A DNA stretch of 64,000 nucleotides from Gemmobacter serpentinus (GCF_008973825.1 NZ_WCHR01000012.1:62001-126000), one strand, 5' to 3'. Shown: positions 18,683-29,469, numbered from the stretch's first letter. Made by a program: numbers and translations. Notes: a model not told the origin generated them from the letters alone.

Positions 18683-19474
18683 TCAGGCGCTATGCGCGCC
18701 AGAGGCCAGATCGGCGACGCGGGCCAGAATCTCGGCCAGCGGTTTGCCTGCGCCGATTTCCTTCACGATGGCAGACCCTACCACGCAGCCATCTGCGATG
18801 CTGGCAATGTCGCGGGCGTTTTCAGCGGTGTTGATGCCAAAGCCCACGATGACCGGCAGATCGGTCGATTGCTTGATGCGTGCCACTTCCGGGCCGACAG
18901 CAGCGGCTTGCGCCGCGGCGGCCCCGGTGATGCCGGTGACCGAGACGTAATAGACAAAGCCCGATGTGTTCTTCAGAACGGCCGGCAGGCGTTTTGCGTC
19001 CGTCGTCGGCGTGGCCAGCCGGATGAAGTTGATGCCCGCAGCCTGGGCTGGCAGGCACAGCTCGCTGTCTTCCTCGGGCGGCAGGTCGACCACGATCAGC
19101 CCGTCAATCCCGGCCTCTCTGGCCTCGGCCAGAAAACGATCCACGCCGCGCGCATAGATCGGGTTGTAATAGCCCATCAGCACGATCGGGGTTTCAGAGT
19201 CGCCCGTCCTGAAGGCGCGGACCATATCCAGAACCTTGTCCATGGTCATGCCGCCATCCAGCGCCCGCTGGCCCGCAAGCTGGATCGTCGGTCCATCGGC
19301 CATCGGATCGGTGAAGGGCATACCCAGTTCGATCACGTCGACGCCCGCCCCCGGCAGGCCCTTCATCACCGCAAGCGACGTGTCCAGGTCCGGGTCGCCC
19401 CCCATGATATAGGCGACAAAGGCCTTTTTGCCTTCGGCCTTGAGCTTGGCGAATTTGGCGTCGATCCGGGTCAT
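18683..19474 (-). CDS. trpA: Tryptophan synthase alpha subunit
   Basis: A 263-residue TIM-barrel enzyme that cleaves indole-3-glycerol phosphate to indole and glyceraldehyde-3-phosphate for the beta subunit. Catalytic Glu and Asp lie in [20 protein letters not shown]; the phosphate-binding loops are [10 protein letters not shown] and [15 protein letters not shown] precedes the start by 7 bases. trpB is not in the window, and the neighbours are unrelated, so trpA is separated from trpB. Confidence 0.97.
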   Translation of the reverse strand: MTRIDAKFAKLKAEGKKAFVAYIMGGDPDLDTSLAVMKGLPGAGVDVIELGMPFTDPMADGPTIQLAGQRALDGGMTMDKVLDMVRAFRTGDSETPIVLMGYYNPIYARGVDRFLAEAREAGIDGLIVVDLPPEEDSELCLPAQAAGINFIRLATPTTDAKRLPAVLKNTSGFVYYVSVTGITGAAAAQAAAVGPEVARIKQSTDLPVIVGFGINTAENARDIASIADGCVVGSAIVKEIGAGKPLAEILARVADLASGAHSA

Positions 19475-19599
19475 CGGGCGTCCTCTTGTCTGATCCGTCC
19501 GATGTGCAGAAAAGCGCCAGGAAAGGCAAGGGAAACAAGGCAGGGGGCGTTGGGCGAGGCGAACAGCGGGGGAAGCGGGGCGCGAGGGGCCCTGAACCT

Positions 19600-20010
19600 T
19601 CAGTCCGCGCGTGGCGTGGCGGCGATCATCCAATGCGTGCCGAAACGGTCTTTCAGCATCCCATAGCCATTGGACCAGAAGGTCTGGCCGAAGGGCAGCA
19701 TGATCTCGGCCCCGTCGGATAGGGCCGCGAAGATGCGGGCCGCATCGTCGATATCGGCAGCGAAGTGGCTGATTGACACGGCTTTTTGCGGATCTGGCAC
19801 CATGCCGGGCGGGAAATCCCCGGCCATCATGATACGCCCGCCAACCGCAAGCGTGCTGTGCATCACCAGATCCGACCCCGCATATTCGGGCGGCGCATCG
19901 GGCATATCGGCGTAGCGCATCATTTGCAGGTCTCCCCCGAAGACAGATTGATAAAACGCCATCGCCTGCGCGCAGGTGCCGGGGAAGTGGATATAGGGAT
20001 CGAAGGACAT
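19600..20010 (-). CDS. VOC-family protein (PhnB-like)
   Basis: A 136-residue protein with one glyoxalase/bleomycin-resistance fold. It opens [20 protein letters not shown] and includes the [12 protein letters not shown] and [20 protein letters not shown] segments, the latter typical of PhnB-like members. Catalytic function is unknown. The gene is divergent from ychF. Confidence 0.88.
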   Translation of the reverse strand: MSFDPYIHFPGTCAQAMAFYQSVFGGDLQMMRYADMPDAPPEYAGSDLVMHSTLAVGGRIMMAGDFPPGMVPDPQKAVSISHFAADIDDAARIFAALSDGAEIMLPFGQTFWSNGYGMLKDRFGTHWMIAATPRAD

Positions 20011-20138
20011 GGGCGCGCTCCGGCAGGGGTGTGGGGGGCCCAGATTGCCACGCGGGCCCCCGGTTTTCAAAGGCCTGCTTGCGATTTTGCGCCCGCGCCC
20101 CTAGAAGCCGGGGCGCAGATTGCCAAAGGGGATGGGCC

Positions 20139-21236
20139 ATGGGCTTCAAGATGGGTATCGTCGGGTTGCCGAATGTCGGCAAGTCCACGCTCTTCAACGC
20201 GCTGACGCGCACGGCGGCGGCGCAGGCCGCGAACTTCCCCTTCTGCACCATCGAGCCGAATGTCGGCGAGGTGGCGGTGCCCGATCCGCGTCTGGACAGG
20301 CTGGCCGAGATCGCCGGATCGAAACAGATCATCCCGACCCGGATGACCTTCGTCGATATTGCGGGCCTTGTGCGCGGCGCTTCCAAGGGCGAGGGGCTTG
20401 GCAACCAGTTTCTGGCCAATATCCGCGAATGCGATGCCATCGCGCATGTGCTGCGTTGTTTTGAAGATGGCGACATCACCCATGTTGAAGGCCGGATCGA
20501 CCCGGTCGCCGATGCCGAAACCATCGAGACCGAGCTGATGCTGGCCGATCTGGAATCGGTGGAGCGCCGTCTGGCCAGCCTTGCGAAAAAGCTGCGTGGC
20601 GGCGATCAGGAAGTGCTGGATCAGGATCGCTTGCTGCGCCTGGCGCTGGCCGCGCTGAACGAGGGCAAGCCTGCCCGCACCGTGACTGTGGCGGAAGACG
20701 ATCAGAAGCAATGGCGGATGCTGCAATTGCTGACCGCCAAGCCGGTGCTTTATGTCTGCAATGTCGAGGAATCGAAAGCCGCCGAAGGCAACAGCCAATC
20801 CGCCCGCGTGGCCGAGATGGCCGCGAAGCAGGGCGCGGCCTCGGTCGTGATCTCTGCCAAGATCGAAGAAGAGATCAGCCAGCTGGCCGATGACGAAGCG
20901 GCGATGTTCCTTGAGGAAATGGGCCTGACCGAGGCCGGTCTCGACCGGCTGATCCGCGCGGGTTACCAGTTGCTGGGTCTGCGCACCTACTTCACCGTCG
21001 GCCCGAAAGAGGCCCGCGCCTGGACCATCACCAAGGGGATGCTGGCACCGCAGGCGGCCGGTGTCATCCATGGCGATTTCGAAAAGGGCTTCATCCGCGC
21101 CGAGACCGTGGCCTATGATGATTACATCGCCGGCAAGGGCGAGGCGGGTGCCAAGGAGGCTGGCAAGTTCCGCGTCGAGGGCAAGACCTATGAGGTCAAG
21201 GACGGCGACGTGCTGCATTTCCTGTTCAACGGCTGA
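20139..21236 (+). CDS. ychF: Ribosome-binding ATPase/GTPase YchF (Obg family)
   Basis: A 365-residue protein. P-loop [15 protein letters not shown] at residues 8-22, switch region [20 protein letters not shown], and the G4 motif changed to CNVEE, the known reason YchF prefers ATP. A coiled-coil insertion follows ([17 protein letters not shown]), and the C-terminal TGS domain contains [14 protein letters not shown] and ends [11 protein letters not shown]. Acts on ribosomes and stress adaptation. A strong terminator follows. Confidence 0.96.
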   Translation: MGFKMGIVGLPNVGKSTLFNALTRTAAAQAANFPFCTIEPNVGEVAVPDPRLDRLAEIAGSKQIIPTRMTFVDIAGLVRGASKGEGLGNQFLANIRECDAIAHVLRCFEDGDITHVEGRIDPVADAETIETELMLADLESVERRLASLAKKLRGGDQEVLDQDRLLRLALAALNEGKPARTVTVAEDDQKQWRMLQLLTAKPVLYVCNVEESKAAEGNSQSARVAEMAAKQGAASVVISAKIEEEISQLADDEAAMFLEEMGLTEAGLDRLIRAGYQLLGLRTYFTVGPKEARAWTITKGMLAPQAAGVIHGDFEKGFIRAETVAYDDYIAGKGEAGAKEAGKFRVEGKTYEVKDGDVLHFLFNG

Positions 21237-21255
21237 CCGGCTGTTGAAAGGATTG

Positions 21256-21284
21256 AAAAGGGCCGCCCGAAAGGCGGCCTTTTG
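21256..21284 (+). terminator. Rho-independent terminator of ychF
   Basis: GGCCGCC (21261-21267) and GGCGGCC (21273-21279) form a stem around CGAAA, flanked by A-run and followed by TTTTGC. Confidence 0.8.
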
Positions 21285-21418
21285 CATTTCCGCGCGGCCT
21301 GTGGTGCGGGCGGCCCTGCGAGGAAGGGGTGCGCTTTCGGACGTTTGAATGGGATCGCGTGCCCCAATCGTGCGCGATCCTTTGGCGACGGATCGCAATC
21401 CGTGCGAAACGGCCGGGT

Positions 21419-21432
21419 TTGACGCATATCAA
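21419..21432. promoter_or_regulatory. FNR-type box TTGACGCATATCAA
   Basis: One mismatch from TTGAT-N4-ATCAA; TTGAC half-sites are common in FnrL/DNR sites of this group (from memory). It lies 66 bases before the start of the small membrane protein at 21498, an appropriate distance for an oxygen-responsive promoter. Confidence 0.5.
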
Positions 21433-21497
21433 GGTGCGCGTTGGCGTTCCGGGGCAGGGTGCAAATGCAACGCGCCCCCACGACCCGGAAACCCGCC

Positions 21498-21674
21498 ATG
21501 ACACGCCTGACGCTGCTGCTGTTCTCCATCATTTCCACCGCGCTCATGGGGGCGTTGATCATAGCGGCTCTGGTCAGTGGGCATGACACCTTGCAGCCGA
21601 TCCTGATCGCGGCTGCCATCGGCTTTGTCGCGGCGGGTCCGGTCAGTTGGCTGGTGGCACGCCAGATCTTTTGA
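21498..21674 (+). CDS. Small membrane protein, 58 aa
   Basis: Sequence opens MTRLTLLLFSIISTALMGAL and ends AGPVSWLVARQIF, with two hydrophobic helices (about residues 4-26 and 34-54). Very similar short proteins occur in Rhodobacterales, sometimes misannotated as CTP synthetase. Function unknown. An FNR-type box upstream suggests expression at low oxygen. It is convergent with the esterase gene, with stops 7 bases apart. Confidence 0.75.
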   Translation: MTRLTLLLFSIISTALMGALIIAALVSGHDTLQPILIAAAIGFVAAGPVSWLVARQIF

Positions 21675-21681
21675 TCGCGGC

Positions 21682-22458
21682 TCAGGCGTCGAAAAACACC
21701 TTCAGCGTATCCTCAAATTCGCGCGGCTTGTCGGCGTGAAGCCAATGCCCGGCCCCGGCCAGCTTGGCGAAATGGGCATTGGGGAAATGCGCCCGGATGG
21801 TGGGGCGGTTCTCTGGCCGCACATAGCCGCTCTCGGCGCCGGTCAGAAACAGGGTCGGGCCGTCAAATTGCCCCTCGGGGTCGTGCCAGCCGACGATCTT
21901 GGGCATTTCGCGTTCCAGCGCGTCGAAATTCAGCCGCCAGCGCGGCCCGCCCTCGGCCTTGAGGTCCAGCGATTGCAGAAAGAAGGCGCGCAAGGGGGCT
22001 TCAGGCACGGTCTGGGCCAGACGGCGATCGGCCTCGGCCCGGGTGGTCAGATCGCGCAGGTCCATGCCGCGCATCGCGTGGATATATTGCGTCTGGTCAT
22101 GCGGATAGGCGACCGGCGCGATATCGGCGACCACCAGCCGCCGCACCAGCGGAGGATACGCAAGGGCCAGCGTCATCGAGGCCTTGCCGCCCATGGAATG
22201 GCCCAGAAGATCGACCTGTCCGCCATTGGCGCGGATCACCTCGGCCAGATCTTCGGCCAGTTCGGGGTAGCTGTGGCCGGGGAAATGCGGGCTGAAACCA
22301 TGGTTGCGCATATCCACCGCCATGACATCGCGGCGTTCCGACAGGCGCTTGGCGATGACATTCCAGTTGCGGGCCGACCCATAGAGGCCATGCGCGATCA
22401 GGATCGGCGGCAGGTCAGTGGAAGGGGTTTGGGCGGGATGGCGCAGGATGTTCAGCAT
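21682..22458 (-). CDS. Alpha/beta-fold hydrolase (YbfF-like esterase)
   Basis: A 258-residue esterase. The oxyanion segment IAHGLYGSARNWN, nucleophile elbow DLLGHSMGGKASM, catalytic Asp region TLFLTGAESGYV, and His in GAGHWLHADKPREF are all visible. Resembles YbfF, which hydrolyses acyl-CoA and esters. Physiological substrate unknown. The protein starts MLNILRHPAQTPS. Confidence 0.9.
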   Translation of the reverse strand: MLNILRHPAQTPSTDLPPILIAHGLYGSARNWNVIAKRLSERRDVMAVDMRNHGFSPHFPGHSYPELAEDLAEVIRANGGQVDLLGHSMGGKASMTLALAYPPLVRRLVVADIAPVAYPHDQTQYIHAMRGMDLRDLTTRAEADRRLAQTVPEAPLRAFFLQSLDLKAEGGPRWRLNFDALEREMPKIVGWHDPEGQFDGPTLFLTGAESGYVRPENRPTIRAHFPNAHFAKLAGAGHWLHADKPREFEDTLKVFFDA

Positions 22459-22584
22459 GAGGCCAATCTAGCGCCGCGTCGCGCGGCTTGCCAGAGCCGT
22501 TGCGACCACCCTGCCAGAGCCGTTGCGCAATCAAGGGTTGCCCCGTAAGGTGGCGCAAACATTGGCACAACCAAGAGCAGGGCT

Positions 22585-22956
22585 ATGGGCGCAATCACCA
22601 TCCAGCAGATGGCGGATCGGGTGGCGGGTCTGATGGAAGACCGGCTGCGCGCCCGTGGCGACGGGCTGACCGCCAAGCTGCGCAGCGCCGGGCGGCGTCT
22701 GCCGCGCCGGGTGCGCAAGGCGGCCGAGGAACTGGCCGAAGCCGCGCATCTGTCGCAAAACCCCAAGCTGCTGCTACAGATCGATGAGGGCCGTGTGGCC
22801 GAGGCCTATGACATCTGTGTGCGCCATCTGGCCCCCATGGGGGCCGGCGCGCGCCGCAAGGGCCTACTTGGCTCCGTCATGGCACAGGTGGCTTTCGGGC
22901 TGATCGTGGTCGCGGTGCTGGCCTATGTGCTGGTACGGGCACGGGGATCGATGTGA
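22585..22956 (+). CDS. Conserved hypothetical protein with C-terminal membrane anchor
   Basis: A 123-residue protein: basic, helical N-terminal part (ADRVAGLMEDRLRARGDGLT, RSAGRRLPRRVRKAAEEL) and a single C-terminal helix (SVMAQVAFGLIVVAVLAYVLV) followed by RARGSM. This is a tail-anchored topology with a cytoplasmic body. No family was recognised; similar proteins exist in Rhodobacterales. It is followed after 46 bases by the cysteine hydrolase gene. Confidence 0.7.
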   Translation: MGAITIQQMADRVAGLMEDRLRARGDGLTAKLRSAGRRLPRRVRKAAEELAEAAHLSQNPKLLLQIDEGRVAEAYDICVRHLAPMGAGARRKGLLGSVMAQVAFGLIVVAVLAYVLVRARGSM

Positions 22957-23002
22957 CTTGCGGCCCGTGAAGGGCTTAAGGAACGCACGGTAGGTGAAGA
23001 AT

Positions 23003-23542
23003 ATGGGACAGGCCTTGCTGATCATCGACATGCAGCAAGAGATGCAGCGCCGCATCGATGCGGGCTATGATCTGGTGAATCCAGAGGCCCCGGCACAGAT
23101 CGCAGCGCTTGCCGCTCGGTTTCGGGCGCAGGGCAGGGCGGTTGTGCATGTGCGCCACCGCGCGCAAGATCCCGCAGCCCCCTTCCATGTCGATGCGCCG
23201 GGCTATGCGCCCATGCCCTGCGCCGAGGCGGAGCCGGGCGAGGCGGTTTTTGTCAAACAGACCTCATCCGCCTTCGCCTCCACTGATTTGGCGGCACATC
23301 TGCGCGGGCAGGGGATCACCGATCTGGTGGTGACGGGGGCCGTGGCCGGGTTTTGCGTCAATTCGACGGTGCGGGCGGGGGCCGATCTCGGCTTTCGCAT
23401 GATCGTGGTGCGCGATGCCGTGCTGGGCTTCGGTCTGCCACAGGACGGGCTGTCGGCGCGGGCGATTTTCGACGTGACGATGGGTCTTCTGGCGGCCGAT
23501 TTCGCGGAAATGACGGAAAGCGCCGCGATCCTGTCGGCCTGA
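23003..23542 (+). CDS. Isochorismatase-like cysteine hydrolase
   Basis: A 179-residue protein with the Asp-Lys-Cys triad of the family: Asp in ALLIIDMQQE, Lys in FVKQTSSAF, Cys in AVAGFCVNSTVRAG. Such enzymes hydrolyse amides, e.g. nicotinamide, carbamates or biuret; substrate not inferable. Start 23003 (MGQALL) is preferred, with AGGTGA 6 bases upstream; the GTG at 22994 is inside that site. A terminator shared with convergent glyA follows. Confidence 0.87.
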   Translation: MGQALLIIDMQQEMQRRIDAGYDLVNPEAPAQIAALAARFRAQGRAVVHVRHRAQDPAAPFHVDAPGYAPMPCAEAEPGEAVFVKQTSSAFASTDLAAHLRGQGITDLVVTGAVAGFCVNSTVRAGADLGFRMIVVRDAVLGFGLPQDGLSARAIFDVTMGLLAADFAEMTESAAILSA

Positions 23543-23592
23543 ACGGGCAGCACCAAGAAGGACAATCGCCCAAGACCTGCGCTGTCAAAGCA

Positions 23593-23618
23593 AAAGGCCC
23601 CGGTTTCCCGGGGCCTTT
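23593..23618. terminator. Bidirectional terminator between the cysteine hydrolase and glyA genes
   Basis: Perfect 11-bp arms AAAGGCCCCGG and CCGGGGCCTTT around TTTC. A and T flanks make it suitable for both strands, ending transcripts of two convergent genes. Confidence 0.8.
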
Positions 23619-23641
23619 GCATATCCATATCCTGACGCGGA

Positions 23642-24934
<1,293 letters not shown>

Positions 24935-25150
24935 GTGGCGTCTCCTGTCATGCGGGGCCTTTGCGCGACCTTTAGACCATGGGGTGGCCTCGTGTGAAGG
25001 GAAGAAAACGACATGGGGCAATTCCGCCGCGCCGCTTGCGGTGCTGCCCCGCTGTTGCGCCCGCGCCCCTTGCCTTCGCCGTCTACCCGGCCCAAGACTG
25101 GCGGCGGGGTGTCGCAAGGCGTCGCCCGAGACGAGGGGGAGGCCCGTTCG

Positions 25151-25906
25151 ATGCGCATCAGCTTTCGCGCCAGCACCAGCCCGGCGGCGCTTGCGGCCTA
25201 TACGGCGCTATCGACCCGCTATGGCGATGCGCCGGTGAAAACGGCTGATATCATCGTGGCGCTTGGTGGTGACGGCTTCATGCTGCAGACCCTGCACGAG
25301 ACGCAGAGCCTTGATCTGCCGGTCTATGGCATGAATTGCGGCACCATCGGTTTCCTGATGAACGCCTATGCCGAGGATGCGCTGGAGGCGCGGCTGCGCG
25401 CGGCTGAGGAAACCGTGATCAACCCGCTGGCCATGCACGCGATTTCGGCCAATGGCCGCGACCATCACGCGCTGGCGATCAATGAGGTCAGCCTGTTGCG
25501 CGCAGGCCCGCAGGCCGCGAAGCTGCGCATCAGCGTCGATGGGCGTGAACGGATGCCGGAACTGGTCTGTGACGGGGCGCTGCTCTGCACCCCCGCCGGA
25601 TCCACCGCCTATAATTATTCGGCGCATGGTCCGATCCTGCCGATGGGGTCGGATGTGCTGGCGCTGACGGCGATGGCCGCTTTCCGCCCGCGGCGTTGGC
25701 GTGGCGCGTTGCTGCCCAAGACTGCGCTGGTGCGCTTTGATGTGCTGGAGGCGGCGAAACGTCCGGTGATGGCCGATGCGGATGGAAGGTCGTTCCGTGA
25801 CGTGATCAGCGTGGAGATCCGTTCAGAACCCAGCATCCGCCACCGCATCCTGTTCGATCCGGGTCACGGTCTGGAAGAACGCCTGACGCATGAGCAGTTC
25901 ATGTGA
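25151..25906 (+). CDS. nadK: NAD kinase
   Basis: A 251-residue ATP-dependent NAD kinase, the source of NADP. The catalytic GGDG motif is in [17 protein letters not shown], and the second conserved loop is [20 protein letters not shown]. The length fits the short alphaproteobacterial form. The start at 25151 matches the family's N-terminus (MRISFRAS); the upstream in-frame open stretch is not part of it. The ATG lacks a strong Shine-Dalgarno. Confidence 0.93.
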   Translation: MRISFRASTSPAALAAYTALSTRYGDAPVKTADIIVALGGDGFMLQTLHETQSLDLPVYGMNCGTIGFLMNAYAEDALEARLRAAEETVINPLAMHAISANGRDHHALAINEVSLLRAGPQAAKLRISVDGRERMPELVCDGALLCTPAGSTAYNYSAHGPILPMGSDVLALTAMAAFRPRRWRGALLPKTALVRFDVLEAAKRPVMADADGRSFRDVISVEIRSEPSIRHRILFDPGHGLEERLTHEQFM

Positions 25907-25947
25907 CAGGGTGGGGGCCTGAACGGCGTTGAGTTCATGGCCGCCGG

Positions 25948-26393
25948 TCATCCCTTGCCTTTCAACTGTGCCAGAGCGATCACTATTGGCCCGCGCAGAT
26001 CAGCGCCGTTTCCGGCGTCACAAATGCAGGTGCAGATCACGCCATTCGGAAGAAGGGTGATGGCCCCGACCAGCCCCGCCACCAGCGCATGGCCATCAGC
26101 CCGTGGCGCGCCCGCGGAAACAGGGGGGCAACGCCATGCCCCAGGCCATGCAGAGAATGGCGCGGGCCCGGTTCACCCCATGGCCAGCGCATAGCCTATA
26201 GCCGGAAATCCGGGCAGCGCCGTGTCTTTCAGGAAACCTGCATTCCTGCCCGGAACTGCCATCGTGTTGGCCACAAGCGCCAGATACACCGGGATTGGAG
26301 CACCGCAGTCGATGCGCGCGCGCATCAGCCCGTGCCCAGCCCCAGGCAGGCGACAGCGAACGCCCCGCCAAAGAAGGATCCTGCGGATGTCAC
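25948..26393 (-). pseudogene. Possible decayed small membrane protein gene
   Basis: Directly downstream of the DUF1398 gene, segments in two frames look like one membrane protein. Frame one starts at a GTG at 26393 and reads VTSAGSFFGGAFAVACLGLG to a stop at 26325. A frame shift later continues APIPVYLALVANTMAV and FLKDTALPGFPAIGYALAMG to a stop at 26173, and the same frame resumes with GHALVAGLVGAITLLPNGVI until 25948. The pattern suggests a gene of about 140 codons broken by one frameshift and one nonsense change. No family could be named; it could also be chance in GC-rich DNA. Confidence 0.3.
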
Positions 26394-26399
26394 GTCGGC

Positions 26400-26801
26400 T
26401 CAGCGCGTGAAATGCTCGACATGGGTCTCCGCCGTCCGTCCGAAATAGACCACGCGCCGGCCAAGGAACGAGACGAAATACCCCGCGCAACCGGCCGCCC
26501 GGGCCTTTTCGCTGAAGACGGCATAGCTGTAATCGGCAGGATTGGCCTGCGCCCAGCGGACAAGGCGTTCGATCTCGCCCGCGTCGAACTTGGCCCCAAC
26601 GGACCCCGCCGCCTGCGGTATGTCGCAGACCAGGCTTTCGCCGTCAGGCAGATAGAAAGTCTGGGTGTTGCGGCGATAATCGACCGAATAGCCCTCGAAG
26701 TCGGCAGCGATCAGCTTGCCCACGATCTCGGGAAAGCTGAGGCTGCCGTCATGGGCGGCCTGCAAGCAGATTTCGGCGATAGAAGTCCGTTCCGCGTCCA
26801 T
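26400..26801 (-). CDS. DUF1398 family protein
   Basis: A 133-residue protein (MDAERTSIAEICLQAAHDGS) with the DUF1398 features LSFPEIVGKLIAADFEGYSVDY, QTFYLPDGESLVCD, and the C-terminal AAGCAGYFVSFLGRRVVYFG. Function unknown; it shares relatives in enterobacteria. Start ATG at 26801 has AAGGAAC upstream. Located just after the marR gene on the same strand, with 45 bases between, so regulation by the MarR protein is possible. Confidence 0.85.
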   Translation of the reverse strand: MDAERTSIAEICLQAAHDGSLSFPEIVGKLIAADFEGYSVDYRRNTQTFYLPDGESLVCDIPQAAGSVGAKFDAGEIERLVRWAQANPADYSYAVFSEKARAAGCAGYFVSFLGRRVVYFGRTAETHVEHFTR

Positions 26802-26846
26802 GGCGGTTCCTTTCGTGGTTGCAGATATCAGGTTAGGCCCAGCGGA

Positions 26847-27290
26847 TCAGTCTAACGGGGTCTCGGTCAGCCCCCGCCGCTCGACGAGGGTCCGCAGAAT
26901 CCGGCTCAGAGCCTCACGGTCGTCGCCAGACAATACGCTGAAATATTCGGCATCATTCAGGTCGGCCATCGCCGCCAATGCAGGAACCTTCGCCCGGCCC
27001 TCAAGCGTCAGCGACAGAATCTGCCCTCGTCCGCCGGTCTCGGCACGGGCGACCAGCCTCTTGGCCACCAGCCGATCGGCCAGTTTGCTGATTGCACCGC
27101 GGGTCATCCCCATCCGGCTGGCCAGCAAGGTGGGCGCAGTGCCATCCTCATCGAACAGCACCCGCATGAAGGACCATTCAGCGACCGTTACATCTTCCGC
27201 GGCGACCTTGCGGGCGAAATCCTGCGATACGGCGTTCGACACCATGCGCAGCCAGTATCCGGTGTGATCGGTCAGGTCGGAGATGGGCAT
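26847..27290 (-). CDS. MarR-family transcriptional regulator
   Basis: A 147-residue winged-helix protein. The DNA-binding segment is APTLLASRMGMTRGAISKLADR, the wing RAETGGRGQILSLTLEGR, and the dimer helices flank it. It starts at ATG 27290 (MPISDLTDHTGYW); a TTG at 27308 is an alternative that would lie inside the adjacent inverted repeat. Its upstream region carries a perfect 25-bp inverted repeat, probably its own operator. DUF1398 is 45 bases downstream. Confidence 0.9.
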   Translation of the reverse strand: MPISDLTDHTGYWLRMVSNAVSQDFARKVAAEDVTVAEWSFMRVLFDEDGTAPTLLASRMGMTRGAISKLADRLVAKRLVARAETGGRGQILSLTLEGRAKVPALAAMADLNDAEYFSVLSGDDREALSRILRTLVERRGLTETPLD

Positions 27291-27298
27291 GACGGCTC

Positions 27299-27360
27299 GC
27301 TTGCTCAATGTTGACTAGGAAACTACGCGAGATTTGTTTCCTAGTCAACATTGAGCAAGC
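27299..27360. promoter_or_regulatory. Perfect 25-bp inverted repeat upstream of marR
   Basis: Arms 27299-27323 and 27336-27360 are exact reverse complements with a 12-base spacer. Each arm contains TTGACTAGGAAAC or its complement. The left arm begins 9 bases upstream of the marR ATG, so a bound MarR would block transcription or the RNA would fold over the leader. Length is far above that of a usual terminator. Confidence 0.75.
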
Positions 27361-27417
27361 CGATTATTTGCACGGCCGCTCCGTCCCGTAAAACCGACGA
27401 AATGTATCTAATCCGAT

Positions 27418-27441
27418 ACCCCGCCGGTTTCCCGGCGGGGT
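27418..27441 (-). terminator. Hairpin downstream of prpE
   Basis: ACCCCGCCGG and CCGGCGGGGT pair perfectly around TTTC. It lies 40 bases beyond the prpE stop on the minus strand; the T tract is weak. Confidence 0.6.
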
Positions 27442-27480
27442 GCCTGATCTGACTGGGACAGATCAGGCTTGTTGCGGCGA

Positions 27481-29373
27481 TTAGGCTTTGGCCAGGCCAA
27501 TGCCTTGCAGCGCCGCCTTGATCTCGTCCAGAATCGCCGGATCGTCGATGGTGGCGGGCATCTTGTAGGCCTCGGCATCGGCGATTTTCACCATGGTGGC
27601 GCGCAGGATCTTGCCAGATCGGGTCTTGGGCAGGCGGTCCACCACCAGCGCGCGCTTAAAATCGGCAACGGGGCCGATCTTTTCGCGCATCAGCCTCACA
27701 CAATCGGCCACCACCTCATCATGGCTGCGGGCTGCACCGCGCTTGAGGCACAGGAAGCCAAGGGGCGACTGGCCCTTCAACTGATCCGCAACCCCGATCA
27801 CCGCGCATTCGGCGACATCCGGGTGCGAGGCCAGAACCTCTTCCATTGCGCCGGTGGACAGGCGATGGCCCGCGACGTTGATCACATCATCGGTGCGCGC
27901 CATGATGTAAAGATAGCCGTCCTCGTCGATATAGCCCGCATCGCCCGTCTCGTAATAGCCGGGGAACTGCGTGAGGTAGGATTTGCGGAAACGGTCTTCT
28001 GCATTCCACAGCGTGGGCAGGGTGCCGGGCGGCAGCGGCAGCTTCACCGCAATAGCGCCCAGCGTGCCGGGCGAGACGGGATGGCCGCCCTCATCCAGCA
28101 CCTGCACATCATAGCCCGGCATCGGCACCGAGGGGCTGCCCAGTTTCACCGGCAATTCCTCGATCCCGAGCGGGTTCGCGGCAATGGCCCAGCCGGTTTC
28201 GGTCTGCCACCAATGGTCGATGACCGGGATGTTCAGGTGCTTTTGCGCCCATTGGATCGTATCCGGGTCGGCGCGTTCACCGGCCAGATAGAGGGCCTTC
28301 AGGTGCTTGAGGTTGTATTCCTTGATGAACTCGCCCTCTGGGTCGTCGCGGCGGATGGCGCGCAGCGCGGTCGGTGCGGTGAAGAAGCTGTTCACCTTGT
28401 TCTCGGCGATCACGCGCCAGAACGTTCCCGCATCCGGGGTGCCGACCGGCTTGCCCTCGAAGACCACGGTGGTGCAACCGGCGATCAGCGGGCCATAGGT
28501 GATGTAGCTATGCCCAACGACCCAGCCCACATCCGAGGCCGCCCAGAACACGTCTCCGACGCCCACATTATAGATCGCCCGCATCGACCAGTTCAGCGCC
28601 ACCAGATGGCCCGCAGTTGCCCGCACCACACCCTTGGGCGCGCCGGTCGTGCCCGACGTATAGAGGATATAGGCCGGATGATCGCCCGAAACCGGCACGC
28701 ATTCGGCGGGCTCCACCCCATATTGAAAGGTGTGCCAGGCGACATCGCGGCCTTCGATCAGCTTGGCAACCTCTTGTTCGCGCTGAAAGATCACGCAGAA
28801 ATTGGGCTTGTGCGCGGCCAGATCAATCGCGCCATCCAGGAGCGGCTTGTAATGCACGATGCGGTTCGGCTCGATCCCGCAGGAGGCGGCGATGATCGCG
28901 CGGGGCTTGCAATCGTCGATCCGCACGGCCAGTTCATTGGCCGCAAATCCGCCGAACACCACCGAATGCACCGCGCCAAGGCGGGCGCAGGCCAGCATGG
29001 CCTCCAGCGCCTCGGGGATCATCGGCATATAGATGATGACACGGTCGCCCTTTTCCACGCCCTTGGCGCGCAATGCACCGGCAAGGCTGGCGACACGGGC
29101 TTGCAATTCCTTATAGGTGATGCCCTTGCGCAGATGGGTCACCGGGCTGTCATGGATGATCGCCAGCTGATTGCCGCGCCCGGCCTGGACATGGCGGTCC
29201 ACGGCGTTCCAGCAGGCATTCACCTCGGCATCGGTGAACCATTCGTAAAGGGGGGCACGGTCCGCATTGAGGGCTTTGCTTGGCGGTTTGACCCAGTCGA
29301 TCGCACCCGCCGCCTTCATCCAGAAGCCCTCCGGGTCAGCTTTCCAGCTGTCATAGATCTCTTTGTATGCCAT
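27481..29373 (-). CDS. prpE: Propionyl-CoA synthetase (ACS family)
   Basis: A 630-residue AMP-forming acyl-CoA synthetase; N-terminus MAYKEIYDSWKADPEGFWM and total length match PrpE better than acetyl-CoA synthetase. ATP motifs: YILYTSGTTGAPKGVV, VIDHWWQTETGW, and YYETGDAGYIDEDGYLY; the catalytic Lys is in TRSGKILRATM. It activates propionate for the ethylmalonyl-CoA or methylmalonyl route. ATG 29373 has GGAGG 8 bases upstream; a GTG at 29382 overlaps that site. Upstream are repeated TTTGCAAA-like boxes. Confidence 0.92.
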   Translation of the reverse strand: MAYKEIYDSWKADPEGFWMKAAGAIDWVKPPSKALNADRAPLYEWFTDAEVNACWNAVDRHVQAGRGNQLAIIHDSPVTHLRKGITYKELQARVASLAGALRAKGVEKGDRVIIYMPMIPEALEAMLACARLGAVHSVVFGGFAANELAVRIDDCKPRAIIAASCGIEPNRIVHYKPLLDGAIDLAAHKPNFCVIFQREQEVAKLIEGRDVAWHTFQYGVEPAECVPVSGDHPAYILYTSGTTGAPKGVVRATAGHLVALNWSMRAIYNVGVGDVFWAASDVGWVVGHSYITYGPLIAGCTTVVFEGKPVGTPDAGTFWRVIAENKVNSFFTAPTALRAIRRDDPEGEFIKEYNLKHLKALYLAGERADPDTIQWAQKHLNIPVIDHWWQTETGWAIAANPLGIEELPVKLGSPSVPMPGYDVQVLDEGGHPVSPGTLGAIAVKLPLPPGTLPTLWNAEDRFRKSYLTQFPGYYETGDAGYIDEDGYLYIMARTDDVINVAGHRLSTGAMEEVLASHPDVAECAVIGVADQLKGQSPLGFLCLKRGAARSHDEVVADCVRLMREKIGPVADFKRALVVDRLPKTRSGKILRATMVKIADAEAYKMPATIDDPAILDEIKAALQGIGLAKA

Positions 29374-29469
29374 CGTATGCACCTCCCACGGTTTGGGTAT
29401 TTTGTTACGCGACCGCCCGGTCAGCGCGCAACGCTGTTACCGATCACGCGGAGCTCCTCCATCAAAAAA

